Shown here: piece by piece, positions 34,715-46,500 of the stretch
Numbering within the stretch: the first letter of the stretch is position 1
Layout of the letters: each line of letters starts with the position of its first letter
Source of the DNA: Panicum virgatum
Taxonomy: Eukaryota; Streptophyta; Magnoliopsida; Poales; Poaceae
Reading direction: 5' to 3'
Length of the DNA stretch: 64,000 nt
NCBI RefSeq assembly: GCF_016808335.1
Contig: NC_053146.1
Location: 31,721,495-31,785,494, forward strand
The notes under the pieces: model-generated
What the model was told of the DNA's origin: nothing
The model's input: the letters and a program-made list of their open reading frames with translations, nothing else
The model's database searches: none
Translations under genes and position numbers: made by a program

Positions 34715-36225
34715 TGTTGACGGTCGTTAAGTGCGAAATATTACTGTCAACTATACTCATAAAAGATGGAAAACCATACCTCTTACTCGCATATTTGTAT
34801 CACTAACCTAGCTCCACAGTAGTTTTCGAAGATTTATGTTTTCAGGAGCACAAGTCCGGAATAAGAAGAAAATATGAAGAATACGCAGACAAAGTCGCAA
34901 AAGATCGCGACCTGTGTAACACATGCAAAAGAGGCCCACTTGACAGACCAAAGCAACCAACGAAGCCCCGGCACCGACGTACCAATACCAGGGCCCACCA
35001 GGCAGTGTACCAGAGAAGGACGGTGGCTAGAGGCAGCAAGGTGGGTTCGGCCGAACTCTCCTGAAGCCCATCTTGGAGCATTTTGGCGGGAAGGCGGTGC
35101 TGATCCTCCTGAAGGCGGTTCTCTGTGTTTCCATGTATAGTTTTGGCGGGAACCGACCTATCCAAGCTATATAAGGGGCCTCCCTCCACACACTCCACAC
35201 ACACACCACTTGAAGGCCTCTCTCACACACTCTCTTGTGACTTGTACACCATAGGCTAGTGGAGCTAGGCTAGTACTTCATCTTTTTAGCGAATCCAGTC
35301 GTCCTCGGGGTCGGCGAGCAATCCTCGGCCTCTGATATGGCTTTGTATTCCAATTTTTGTTATGCTATTCAATCTGAGTTCATTCTTGGTTATCTTGCTA
35401 TGTTCTTAACATGCTTAGCCTTGATCTAAGCTTTATCAAGTTATACTAGTTGCTTGCTTAGACCAGATGATCTGGGTAAGGATATCGGTTTGTTATGCTT
35501 TCGGGCTTGCCTTAGCATCTTACCTGTCCATCCGAAGGGTGGGGAACCCGGGGGTGCTAAGGTAGTGACCTCATATGCGGCCATGGTGCCCGGGTATGCG
35601 TGATCCCTCGGATATGACTGTGCTCCACAGTTTGACTAGGGTAGACCGCAGGTGGTGACAGCCCTATCGGTCCGCCGGGAAGCTCCTTCTCAGTTAACGT
35701 ACTACCCGACGTTCGGGTATCATGTAGGAGTTCGTTCAAAGATAAAACGGGACTGGATGTTCTCCAGTGCGGGCTATTCTCCCCGATGTCCCTAATTTCC
35801 TAGCACCTGCAGCTCTAAGCATGTGGCTAACATAACTTATCTGCTAACATGAATAGTATACTAGGATCTATGCCTATGCTCCCACTAACCTTAGGTGTGC
35901 TTGTTTATTCTTTATTCATGAGAGTTGGCTGTTCTGTGTGTGTCACATTACCCCTGATTATCCTTATTTATCACTTACCCATGTTTAATCAGTAGTCTGC
36001 ACCTTATTTCATAAAGTCATGGTTATGTAACTAGTAAATATCTTTACACAACCTTGCCATCCCTTGGGAAAATATAAATAACGATGCCCCTGGTGAAATG
36101 CTACATTGATATATCCGTGCGCTTGCGGATCTGTCTATAAACATTAAGACATACCAACACGGCATTTTTGGCATCGTCGCTAGGGACACCCCCATTCCTA
36201 GTGATTGCGCTAAGAAATGCCAACA
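34715..36225 (+). repeat. 5' LTR of Athila-like element K
   Basis: A 1511-bp LTR, TGTTGACGGTC...TGCCAACA, with 5-bp inverted ends (TGTTG/CAACA). The TATA box TATATAAG is at 35168-35175, followed by a CACACTCC-rich start region and then an AT-rich R/U5. ORFs on either strand here are short and overlap the LTR. The primer site follows at 36234. Confidence 0.85.
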
Positions 36226-36233
36226 AGCATTTC

Positions 36234-36251
36234 TGGCGCCATTGCCGGGGA
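36234..36251 (+). promoter_or_regulatory. Primer binding site, tRNA-Asp type (element K)
   Basis: TGGCGCCATTGCCGGGGA, one base from the tRNA-Asp consensus, eight bases after the LTR end. Confidence 0.88.
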
Positions 36252-36380
36252 TGGCACTAGGTGTAAAGATTTTACTAAGCACATAAACATGGCAATATGA
36301 CTAAGAGGTAGCTACTACTTATACATGCTAATGTGTTTATCTTTTTGTTTTCTCCTGATTGGATGAAAACAGGGTAGTGT

Positions 36381-38169
36381 ATGTCTGGTTTCTCCTTGCC
36401 GACAAACTTCGTTGAAAATCCCGAGAAGCTCGTGATAAGGGTCCGACCTCGTGTCGTCCCTCCTCCGGTCTCGCAGTCGACAAGCGAGCCAGTTTCCCAA
36501 GCTCCATCAACAATCATCGAACCCATGGCTGAGAAGACTCTCCGTGACTTCTCTGTCCCCTCAGCTGCCAATGTGGCAACTGGACCCAACGTTGATGTTG
36601 GGGACGTGAACTTTGAGCTGAAGTGCAGCCTCATAAACATGGTGCAGACTAGCCCATTTTGTGGCAAGCCAAACGAGGACGCCAACGCCCTTCTCCAGAA
36701 CTTTCTGGAGTTATGCAAGACCGTAACCATACAGGGCATTACGGCTGTCGCCATCAGGCTCCGCCTATTTCCCTTCTCCCTCCTGGGGAAGGCAAAACAG
36801 TGGTTTTATCAAAATAACGAAGCCATCAGCATGTGGGACAAGTGTTCCACGTCGTTCCTCGCCAAATTCTTTCCATTGGGCAAAACAAATGCCCTACGTG
36901 GAAGAATTTCAAGTTTCCAGCAGATAGGGATGAAATCCATCCCGAAAGCTTGGGAGAGACTCCAAGAATACATACTCGTCTGTCCTCATCATGGGATGGA
37001 CGAGTGGCTCGTGCTCCAAAGTTTTTACAATGGGCTAACAACTACATCCAGAGCCCACCTTGATGCTGCTGCTGGAGGAGCCTATCTGGACCTGACAATT
37101 GCCAAGGCTACGGCCTTGATTGAAAAGATGGTCTCCAACTAGGGCTAGATCGAGGAGCGTTCCCAGCCCAGAACAAAGGGCAGAATGCATACCGTCAAGG
37201 AGACGGACATGCTCGTCGCCAAGCTGGACCTCTTACTGAAGAAACTTGATGAAGGGAACCGGCAACAGACGCTCGTTCCCGTCCATGCCATGAACTCGTA
37301 CTTAACGTGTAAGGTTTGTGGTGATGGTGGACACTCGGGGAATGATTGCCCTGAGACCTGTGAAGAAGCGGCCTACATCAACAACAACAACACCGGGTTC
37401 CGTCCACAAGGAGGCCTGGGGTGGGGTCAAGCACGCCCACAATTCCAAGGAGGAGGTAACAATTTCAACTCAAATTTCAATTCAAATTTCAATTCGAACC
37501 AACCTTCCTTAAGAGATCTAGTTTTTGGCCAAGCTAAAATCAATGAGTCTTTAAACAAAAAGCTTATTGCCAATGATAAAATTTTGGAAAACATAAATGC
37601 TAAAGTTGAAACTCTTTCTTCTGCATTTAAAAATCAATTAAGTTTCAACAAAATGATAGAAACACAACTGGCTCAAATCATTGCTGCTGTTCTTGTCTCT
37701 GAGTCTGGAAAGATTCCGGGGCAACCCGAATCTCCCATTGAGACTGCAAATATGGTATCTGCCGGGTGGGGCAACCTTCCCCGGCAGACCTCTCGCACTA
37801 ACCATGCAGGACGAACCACGCACCCAAGGATGAATGCATGGGGCGGGCTGATAGCGAAACTACATGGCGATCCAGGGGTGCCCATGATCAGCTGTTCCAT
37901 CTTCGATCAATCCTATAGACGGGCCCTCTGTGACCTTGGGTCAAGCATAAAAATCATGCCCAAGGTAATCTTTGAGCAATTACAGCACCCTGCTCTTTCC
38001 TAGACCCGTATGTTCGTACAGCTTGCAAATTCCACAGTCTGACATCCCGAAGGGATAGTCGAAAACATCTATGTACGAACCAGGTACTGCTTCGTCCTCG
38101 CTGACTTTGTCGTCCTCAACATGGAAGGGGACTTGGGTCTAGATCTTATTCTCGGACGCCCTTTCTTGA
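36381..38169 (+). pseudogene. Athila-like gag-protease polyprotein, element K
   Basis: A single plus-strand frame broken only by point stops (37141, 37147, 38001, 38044). The gag core is typical (SLINMVQTSPFCGKPNEDAN, RLRLFPFSLLGKAKQWFYQN, SIPKAWERLQEYILVCPHHG, HLDAAAGGAY). It is followed by a CCHC knuckle CKVCGDGGHSGNDC (from ~37309), an Asn-rich stretch (NFNSNFNSN), a coiled-coil-like segment (LIANDKILENINAKVETLSS) and the protease region (ALCDLGSSIKIMPK, LGLDLILGRPFL). The protease has Asp-Leu-Gly at the usual DTG or DLG position. The frame is cut at 38169 by element J and resumes at 58666. RT and integrase are not found on either side. Confidence 0.85.
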
Positions 38170-38173
38170 ATAA

Positions 38174-38362
38174 AAACCACACTCAATCAAATAAAATTAT
38201 GCACCAGCATGAATGCAACAAACATTTTATCCTAGAAAAGTTTTAATTCCTTGTGAAACAAAAATAAATTAAATGCAAGACTAAACATAATAAACCTTAG
38301 AAAATTAAATAAAGCCAATTAAATTTATTAATAAATGCTAGAAATTAAATTAGGGTGTTACA
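38174..38362 (-). repeat. 3' LTR stub of element J
   Basis: The final 189 bp (U3 start in sense) of the J LTR, almost identical to 58477-58665, ending GGGTGTTACA. The rest is gone. The join to K lies at a shared TTGAA, consistent with microhomology-mediated deletion. Confidence 0.85.
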
Positions 38363-38482
38363 GACCCTACCCCCTTATAGGAATCTTGTCCTTGAGATTC
38401 AGCTGGACTGGCTAGCAAAGAGATCTGGATATGTCTTCCTTAGCTCATCTTCTCGCTCCCATGTAGCCTCAGCTTCACTGTG
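38363..38482 (-). pseudogene. Chromodomain end of J pol, polypurine tract and decayed hairpin
   Basis: Minus-strand codons for HSEAEATWEREDELRKTYPD and LFA, the tail of the integrase chromodomain. Then comes a decayed version of the hairpin (38381-38400, CpG to TpG changes in both arms) and the polypurine tract. It continues at 50259 after the L insertion; CTGTG is duplicated on both sides. Confidence 0.85.
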
Positions 38483-41400
38483 TGTAACACCCTAATTTTA
38501 AATTTCAGAATTTACTAATAAATTAATTGGCTTTAGTTAAATTTTCTAAGGTTTATTGTGTTTAGTTGGCATTTAATCTAATTTCTTGTTCCTTAATGAT
38601 TAAATTTATCCTAGGTTTAAATTTTTGGTTGCATTCATGCTGGTGCATACTTTTATTTGAGTGTGGTTTGGATTCAAATTCAAATTTGAATTCAAACTTT
38701 GTTTGAATTAGGTTTTGAATTGAGAGAGTAAATAGAAATAGAAAGGAAAAATAGAAAACCCAGCCCAACCCGAAACCCAAAACCCAACCCAGTAGCGGTC
38801 CGGCCTCCTTTTCCCTGCCCCCACGCGCGGCCCACACCCCCTCGGCCCAGTTCGCTCCGCTGGCCTAGCCGGCCTCCCCGCGGGCCCAACGCGCGTGCCA
38901 GTACCCAGCCCGCTCGCCCCGCGCAACGGCCCGTCCCGCGCTCAGCTTCAGCGCCCAAACCGCAGGCCCACCTGCCAGCGCTCGCACCTTCGCTGACAGG
39001 GGTGGCCCGCCGGTCAGCTCCATCTCTCCCCCGCGCCCGCGCCACGCAGCACCGGCCTCTCCGCAATCCCGCCGTGTATCTCGCCGTGATCCGTTTCCGC
39101 ATGACTCGCACGCCGAGACTCGCCCTGCCCTTCTTAACCCCAGCCCGCGGACCCCTGCACCCCATCCCGCTAGCGCCGCCACCCCGCAAATCCTAGCCCA
39201 CCATCGCCCCCGCCGTGAATCTCCGCCGAGCACGGTGAGCTCGCCAAACCCGGCGCCATCAGCGTGCCTCCCCTCCCTGACCTGCCCTCTCGCCTTGCAG
39301 GGCAGTCGCGCGTCGATTCTCACCGGGCCGGACGACCAGGGAGGCACTGCACGGCCATCCACCGGACTCCGCCACCCCGCTGAGCTCGGACTCCGCCGCG
39401 CGGCCGCGGATCCGCCCCGGCACCACCGCTCCCCCACGTCTACGCAGTCCCAGGACCTTCGCGCCGTGGTAACACAACCTTCCCGTGCCCAGTCACCCTT
39501 AGATTTCCCCTGCACCGTGAGCGATTGCTCACCGGCGTGGCGCCGACCCGCCCCTGCCGCTGCGCTCGCACGCCGCCGTGCCACGGCCCTTTGCCGAGGC
39601 TGTAGTTGGGTTAGGTGCGTTGCGCGCGTTCCCCTAGACCCGAAATCTGGTTGAGTAGAGCCCTGAGATGCCATTGCGGCGAACTCCGGCGAGCTTCAGC
39701 CCGCGCCGCCGCGGTGCAGAGGCGCTCCGGCGACCCAGCGCCGCCGGTGAGCCCCAATCACCTGGGACCGTCCGATCTGAAGTGTGTGTCCAGGATTAGA
39801 TCTTGGATCCATTAGATCTAGACCCTCAGATCTAGATCCAACGGCCAGAAACCGCGCGTACCGGTTCGGCCTGCTCTTTTTGCATAAGAGCCCCCCAGCT
39901 TCCTCGAAATGAACCCGCGCTCCACACCCGTAGGAAAATATTTCCAAACCCGCCCCTGCTTTTACGTTTTAGACCCTGGGTTTCTTGAAAATACAACCCG
40001 CCGTCCAGCCTGGTAGTTTTTGCGAGTTAGACCCTGGAGTTAACGATTAATTACAGTTTTAGTCCTCAGTTTTTGTAGAAAACCCCCTGAAACTCCAGTT
40101 TTCTTACAAATAAGCCCCTAGAACTTGTTTTAGGCCTAGTTTATGCGTTTTAGCTCCGATTTTAGCGTTCTTTATGTCCACGCGATCGTTGTAACACGTA
40201 GAATAGTTTTGGACTAGTTTAGTGTGCTGTTTTTATGTGTTGATGTACTGTTCTTAGTTTTTGTTAATGTTTGTTTGTATGCTTATTTTCGTGCATTGTT
40301 TTGGCCATGTGTTCGTGAGTAGACGCTGATCCAGTTGAGGAGCCCCAGTACCAGTACCAGGAGCAACCTTCTTCCGAGCACTTTGAGCAGCAGCCAGAGC
40401 AGTACGAGGAAGGCAAGTATAACATGAACAACCTATCACCTTTAAATACAATTTCATACTACATTTTAATACTGTATGCCTATAAGGACTTTCCTAGCCA
40501 CTTTATATCCTTTATATATACCTTTGGGTTGCATTTTGGTTAGTTGTGCTAGGTTGCTGCGCTATAACACACTCTGGTCTTTTTTTAATTAATTTGATTA
40601 ATGGTTTAACTTGAACTTAATTCTGAGAGTGGCACTCTGTGTGGCTTGAGTGGCTCACGTCTCGTTAAAAGATGTTTTGTAGAAACATGGTTTAGGGGGC
40701 CAGCACGGTGCTTAGTGCTTGGTTGGCCACTCTCCATAAGGACCGGTTCATAGAGCGACAACCTGGGACAACAGCGCTACCACAAGGCTAGAATGGGATA
40801 GACTTGGCGTAATAATTAGATCTTTTTGGTTTGGAGTAACTTACCTGCGGGGCAAGAGTAGTAAGCTTCAATGGTCCCTGCTCCTCCGGCTTGGTCTGTG
40901 CTTGGATTGCGCTCCTGTGCTTGTACCCCCGGAGGTGGGCCCCATCGTCGCCGACCTAACTCTCGCGGTTACGCCTTACCAACGAGATTCTTTTTAAAGG
41001 CCTCGTAGTGAGTCGCTGGCCATCTCACCTAAGGAAGTGTGATGAACAACTGGCGTAGCTCACGACTTGTGGGTAAAGATGTGCAACCTCTGCAGAGTGT
41101 AAAAACTGGTATACTAGCCGTGCTCACGGTTATGAGCGGCCCAGATCCTCCTTTTGATTAGTGAAGTTATCTCCTTCCGACGAGGGAGGTGCTTCTCGGG
41201 GTTTACCTTGGTGGCTTGGTTTTGGTATGGTTCTCAGTAGTAGTATAATTAATTCTGATTAATTACTATGTAACTGGGTTAACGGTAATTCATCAACTCG
41301 TAGTAAATAGTTCTAATAAAACTTTGACAACACTTAAAAGCTAATGCAGTTGAGTCAGCCAGCCTAGAGCCTCATAGTTTGTGTTATACTTGTTGAGTAC

Positions 41401-41779
41401 AAGTTGTGTACTCACTCTTGCCTCTTCTCTACTTTTTCCTCTTGGCTACGCTACTGCTGCTCAGTTCCTGCCGACACGAGGGAGTTCGTCCAGTGCTACC
41501 AGGACTACGAGGACTTCTAGGTGCTTCGTCTCCCAGTCGACGTCCCTGTGGCTGCCCTGCTTCAGCTTCGGAGAGCTTTTATCGTATTTTGTACTTCGCT
41601 TCCGCTGTATCAGACATTTTGTCATTATTGTAATAAATAACATTCGTATTCGCTTTATTATGTCTTTTTACGTGATATGTGCTATGATATACTGATCATT
41701 CTGTTGTATATGCGTGTGACTTGATCCTGGCACGTATATGATTGCTCGGTTTATGTTCTTTTATAAACCGGGTGTTACA
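38483..41779 (+). repeat. 5' LTR of element L
   Basis: 3297 bp, TGTAACACCC...GGGTGTTACA. AT-rich U3 start, GC-rich 38760-39760, then lower GC to the end. Polyadenylation signal AATAAA is at 41632-41637. It carries the LTR minigene (exons 39301-39468, 40323-40412, 41465-41520), but the first of these has an extra A at 39446 relative to the 3' LTR. The hexamer lies ~110 bp after the minigene stop. Confidence 0.96.
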
Positions 41780-41782
41780 GAG

Positions 41783-41795
41783 TGGTATCAGAGCC
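41783..41795 (+). promoter_or_regulatory. Primer binding site, initiator tRNA-Met (element L)
   Basis: TGGTATCAGAGCC, three bases after the LTR end. It matches the primer site of most Tekay and other chromovirus elements. Confidence 0.93.
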
Positions 41796-42349
41796 ATATC
41801 GACTGTAGGACGAAGCCTAGATAGAACTGGTCGAGTTTTAGGACTTCTTCTCACCAATCCTTGCCTGCTGAAACTATTTTACTATTATACCCCTTGACTT
41901 CTATGGCCTTTTACCTTTCTTGCCTTGATTTCTCTCTCTGAAGAATAGTTTTCGTAGACTTTGGCCTGAATCAGTCATCTGACCACCATGAGTTAGCTAG
42001 GTGACCTTTTTATAATAACACGATAGCACGTTCTGCGACGCGTTGTGTTAGTCGAGTCTATTGTTAAACTCGGCTAAGTCGTGAAAATTGTCTGCTTGTT
42101 ATTATGCTACATGTTTGATTTGGATTTTTGACTGATTGCATAGTTTTGTAGTATAAATTTGTTTAAAGAAAATCACTCAGATGTTAAAGTTAACTAATTA
42201 ATAAAATGAGTTAGATCGTTGGGGGTAAAACAGTCAACTCTATCCTGTCTACTTTATCATGGCTGAGTCTTTTTCCGCAAAGAGTTATCATATCCATCTG
42301 AATTTACTCCTGCAATATCCTTAATCGTGAAATCTTTTGTTCAAATCAG
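41796..42349 (+). mobile_element. Leader of element L
   Basis: An untranslated stretch of ~550 bp between primer site and gag ATG, conserved with J, NA1 and NA2 up to about 42240. It probably holds the packaging signal. A pyrimidine-rich run ending AAATCAG/ATGG at the gag start could be a splice acceptor. No ORF is supported. Confidence 0.7.
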
Positions 42350-43563
42350 ATGGTGAACACCAGGAGCACCGGTTCCGGTTCTGGCCAGCAGCAGGGTCAG
42401 AACAACCCGGGTACTGGGATCCCGATGCCGCCGCCTTTGACTCCGGAGCAGTACTTCCAGCTCCAGATGCAGATGATGGCCACCCTGAACAACACTGTTC
42501 AGGCTCTTCAGCACGCTCACACTCAGCCTCCGCCTCCTCCACCGCCGCAGCCTCGCGACAGGCGTGCTGAGTTCCTGAGGGGTCACCCGCCGATGTTTTC
42601 TCACACGTCCGACCCTCTTCAGGCTGACGACTGACTCCGTGCAGTGGAGCGTCAGCTGGACATCGCCCAGTGCGATGATCGTGAGCGCGTCTTGTACGCA
42701 GCAGGACAGCTGCGAGGGGCAGCTTTGGACTGGTGGGAGTCCCACCCAGTTCACGACCGCGAGGCTCTCACCTGGCTCCAGTTCAGGGAGCATTTCCGCA
42801 GCCACAACGTCCCCGCGGGCGTTATGAAGATGAAGCAGAAGGAGTTCCTTGCACTGAAGCAGGTAATCTTAAGTGTAATCATTCAGCGTTTTCTTTTGAG
42901 CTAATGCCCCTTGTTCCATCCTTATGAATCTTGAGTTAATCTTCCGATATCTATCTGTCTTTGTCAATTCAGGGGACTATGTCGGTCACGGAGTATCGTG
43001 ATCGCTTTCTTCAGCTGGCACGCTACGCCCCTGCCGAGGTTGCGGATGACCGCAAGAAGCAGGAGCACTTCATGGAGGGCCTTGAGGACTACCTCCAGTA
43101 CGCGCTGCTCAACCTCCGCTTCGACGACTTCAACCATCTGGTTGACAGTGCGCTCAACACTGAGCGTAAGCACCTGGAGATGGAGGACAAGAAGAGGAAG
43201 GTTGTTCCCGTTGCTTCCGGCAGCAACACTCGTCCACGACTCCAGCAGCCCCAGCAGTACCAGCAGCAGTACCGGCCCCCTCAGCAGTACCAGCAGAGGC
43301 CACCGCAGCAGTACCCGCCTCGACAGCAGCAGCAGGCAGGTCAGGGCCCGAGGTTACCGGCACCTCCGGCTCGTGCTCCACCGGCTCCACCGGCACCGTA
43401 GGCTCCACGTCCGGCAGCTCCTACCGGACAGCAGGCTCAGGGACCTCCACGCACCTGCTTTCACTGCGGCCAGCCGGGGCACTACGCCAACGCTTGCCCC
43501 CGGAAGGCGCAGGCGGGACAGCAGGGACGCCCAGCTCAGCCCAGGGCGCCAGCACAGGGCAGG
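42350..43563 (+). pseudogene. Tekay gag with an intron (element L)
   Basis: gag begins MVNTRSTGSGSGQQQGQNN and contains TPEQYFQLQMQMMATLNN, AAGQLRGAALDWWESHPV and, after the intron at 42863-42972, GTMSVTEYRDRFLQLARYAP. A Gln/Pro-rich region and the CCHC knuckle [14 protein letters not shown] follow. Two point stops are seen: TGA at 42632 (Trp in J) and TAG at 43399. Reading across the intron is in frame (phase 0). Gag coats the element's RNA. The start is the first ATG after the leader and matches the J start, apart from four extra codons there. Confidence 0.85.
42863..42972 (+). other. 110-bp phase-0 spliceosomal intron in Tekay gag
   Basis: CAG/GTAATC at the donor, a pyrimidine-rich tract (TATCTGTCTTTGTC) and AATTCAG/GGG at the acceptor. 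Without it, gag ends after 14 extra codons; with it removed, the frame joins ALKQ to GTMSVTEYR as expected for the gag core. J has the same insertion (54094-54206) with donor GT kept but acceptor AG changed to AT. Confidence 0.7.
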
Positions 43564-46500
43564 GTGAACCACGTGACGGCCGAGTCAGCGGCCGAGGCTC
43601 CCAACGTGGTTATTGGTACGTTCATGGTTAATTCATATCCAGCTACAGTGCTTTTTGATACTGGTGCTACGCATTCCTTCATTACTCAGTCTTTTGTCGA
43701 GCATCATGGTATTCATACTAGCACATTAAAGAGGTGCCTGTTAGTATCTTCACCGGGAGGACAGTTGAGGTCTCACACTTACTGCCCGAGAGTCAGTGTT
43801 TCTTTGAGGGGAGTAGAGTTCTGTACTGATCTGATGGTGCTAGACACCAAGGGCATTGATGTCATTCTGGGAATGGAGACTCTGGCCAAATGGGGAGTTC
43901 GGATAGATTGTGCTCAGAGGACAGTCTTGCTATCAGCTTCCAGTGGCCAAGAGGTTGTTATCAGTGCAGTAGAGCCTTCTGGATTTCTTCATCAGATGGA
44001 GGCTAGACCCACGGACGGTATTCGCGTGGTGTCTGAATTCCCGGATGTCTTTCCGGATGATTTGCCAGGTATGCCGCCTGAACGCGCCATTGAGTTTTGT
44101 ATTGATCTCTTGCCTGGCACAGCTCCTATTGCAAAGCGGCCCTACCGTATGGCGCCTATAGAGCATGAAGAAGTTAAGAAGACTATTGATGAGTTGCTAG
44201 CCAAGGGCTATATCCGTCGCAGCTTCTCTCCTTGGGCTTTTCCATTATTGCTGGTAGATAAGAAGGATGGCTCGAAGAGGATGTGTGTGGATTATCGTGA
44301 GCTGAATGCAGTCACTATCAAGAACAAGCATCCACTGCCCCGTATTGAGGATCTCTTCGATTTGCTTCGAGGTGCTCGTATATTCTCAAAGATTGATCTT
44401 CGTTCGGGCTATTTTCAGCTGAGGATCCGTCCTAGGGATATTCCGAAGACGGCATTCACCTGCAAGTACGGGCTATATGAGTATACGGTCATGTCCTTCG
44501 GCTTGACTAATGCTCCGGCTTACTTCATGCATCTGATGAACATGGTCTTCATGGACTATCTGGATGTCTTCGTGGTGATTTTCATTGATGATATTCTGAT
44601 CTTCTCCAAGACAGAAGAAGAGCATGAGGAGCATTTGAGACTCGTATTGCAGAGATTGAGAGAGCATCAGCTGTATGCCAAGTTCAGCAAGTGCGAGTTC
44701 TGGATTGACGAGGTTTCATTCCTCGGTCATGTTATCTCTCAGGGAGGCATTGCTGTTGATCCGAGTAAGGTGAAGGATGTGCTCGAGTGGGAGACACCAG
44801 CAGACAGTAAAGGAAGTCAGATCTTTCTTGGGCTTAGCTGGATATTATCGGAGGTTCATTGAGAATTTCTCCAAGATCGCGAAGCCTTTGACTTCTTTGC
44901 TAGAGAAGAATGCAGGCATTCATATGGACTGATGAGCGTCAGATGGCCTTTGATGAGCTGAAGAAAAGGTTGACTACGGCGCCAGTCCTGACTCTGCCAG
45001 ACCAGACGAAGAGGTTCACGGTATATTGTGATGCTTCGAAAGGACGGTCTTGGGTGTGTTCTGATGCAGGAGGGCAGAGTGATAGCTTATGCTTCACGGC
45101 AGTTACGTCGGCATGAGCTGAATTATCCTACTCATGATCTTGAGTTAGCCGCAGTTGTGCATGCTCTGAAGATTTGGAGGCATTACTTGTATGGGCAGCG
45201 GTGTGATATCTACACTGATCACAAGAGCCTCAAGTATATTTTCACGCAGAATGAGCTGAACATGCAGGCAGAGGAGATGGTTAGAGTTGGTCAAGGACTA
45301 TGATCTGGAGATTCACTATCATCCGGGCAAGGCCAATGTTGTAGCAGATGCTCTGAGCAGGAGAAGTTATGTCAACATGGCCGTGGCTTTCCAGATGCCT
45401 CCAGAGTTATGTGAGGAGTTCGAGCAGTTGAGTCTGGGCTTCTTGCATCATACCTCCAGTGCAGCATTTGAGGCAGTACCGACTCTAGAGGCAGAGATCA
45501 GGCAGCATCAGAAAGATGATGAGAAGCTGCAGGAGATTCGTGAGTTGCTCAAGAAGGGCAAGGCTCCTCATTTCAGAGAGGATGAACAGGGTACTCTGTG
45601 GTACAAGAACCGGATCTGCGTGCCTGATGTGCATGATCTCCGGAAGTTGATTCTGAGTGAGGCCCATGATACAGCATACTCTATTCATCCGGGCAGCACG
45701 AAGATGTACTATGATCTGAAGGAACAGTTTCTGGTGGTATGGGATGAAGCGTTCAGTGGCAGAGTACGTGGCTATTTGTGACACTTGTCAGCGTGTCAAA
45801 GGCTGAGCATCAGAGGCCAGCAGGTCTATTGCAGCCTTTGAAGATTCCAGAGTGGAAATGGGAGGAAATCACTATGGACTTCATTGTTGGATTGCCTTCG
45901 TACTCAGAAAGGGTACAACTCCATTTGGGTAGTAGTGGATCGATTGACGAAGGTTGCTCACTTCATTCCAGTGAACACTACTTACTCCGGTGCTAGACTT
46001 GCAGAGTTGTACATCTCTCGGATTGTCTGCTTGCATGGTGTGCCCAAGAAGATCATATCTGACAGAGGGTCTCAGTTCACTTCTCGGTTCTGGGAGCAGC
46101 TCCATGATTCGTTGGATACGAAGCTGCGTTTCAGTACGGCTTATCACCCTCAGACAGATGGGCAGACAGAGAGAACCAACCAAGTGTTGGAGGATATGCT
46201 GAGAGCTTGTGCTATTCAGTACGGTACTAGTTGGGATAAGTGCCTGTCATTTGCTGAGTTTTCATATAACAACAGCTATCAGGCCAGTCTGAAGAAGTCA
46301 CCCTTCGAGGCATTGTATGGCAGAAAATGCAGGACTCCTCTCTATTGGGATCAGATTGGTGAAAAGCAGCTCTTCGGTCCTGAGATCATAGATGATGCAG
46401 AGCAGATGGTTCAGGCTGTGCGGGAAAATCTGAGGATTGCACAGAGTAGACAGAAGAGCTATGCAGATGGCAAACGGAGGGATCTGACTTTCAGTGTCGG

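Noticed and set aside
34842..35204. ORFs on both strands in the K LTR
   Set aside because: They lie across the U3 and TATA region, have no motif and start within the LTR promoter.
37470..37500. Short Asn/Phe/Ser tandem repeat as a separate microsatellite
   Set aside because: It is part of the gag linker frame of K and common in this gag family.
39668..39746. ATG-initiated first exon ending at a CCGCCG/GTGAGC donor as the minigene start
   Set aside because: The ATG is ACG in the 3' LTR (same frame, after a TAG), and the donor at 39469 matches the NA1 exon end better (CCGTG/GTAA).
40326..40430. Captured host gene fragment in the LTR (E/Q/Y-rich exon)
   Set aside because: It is present in all Tekay LTRs of different subfamilies here, so it is an old part of the element; no host protein is recognised.
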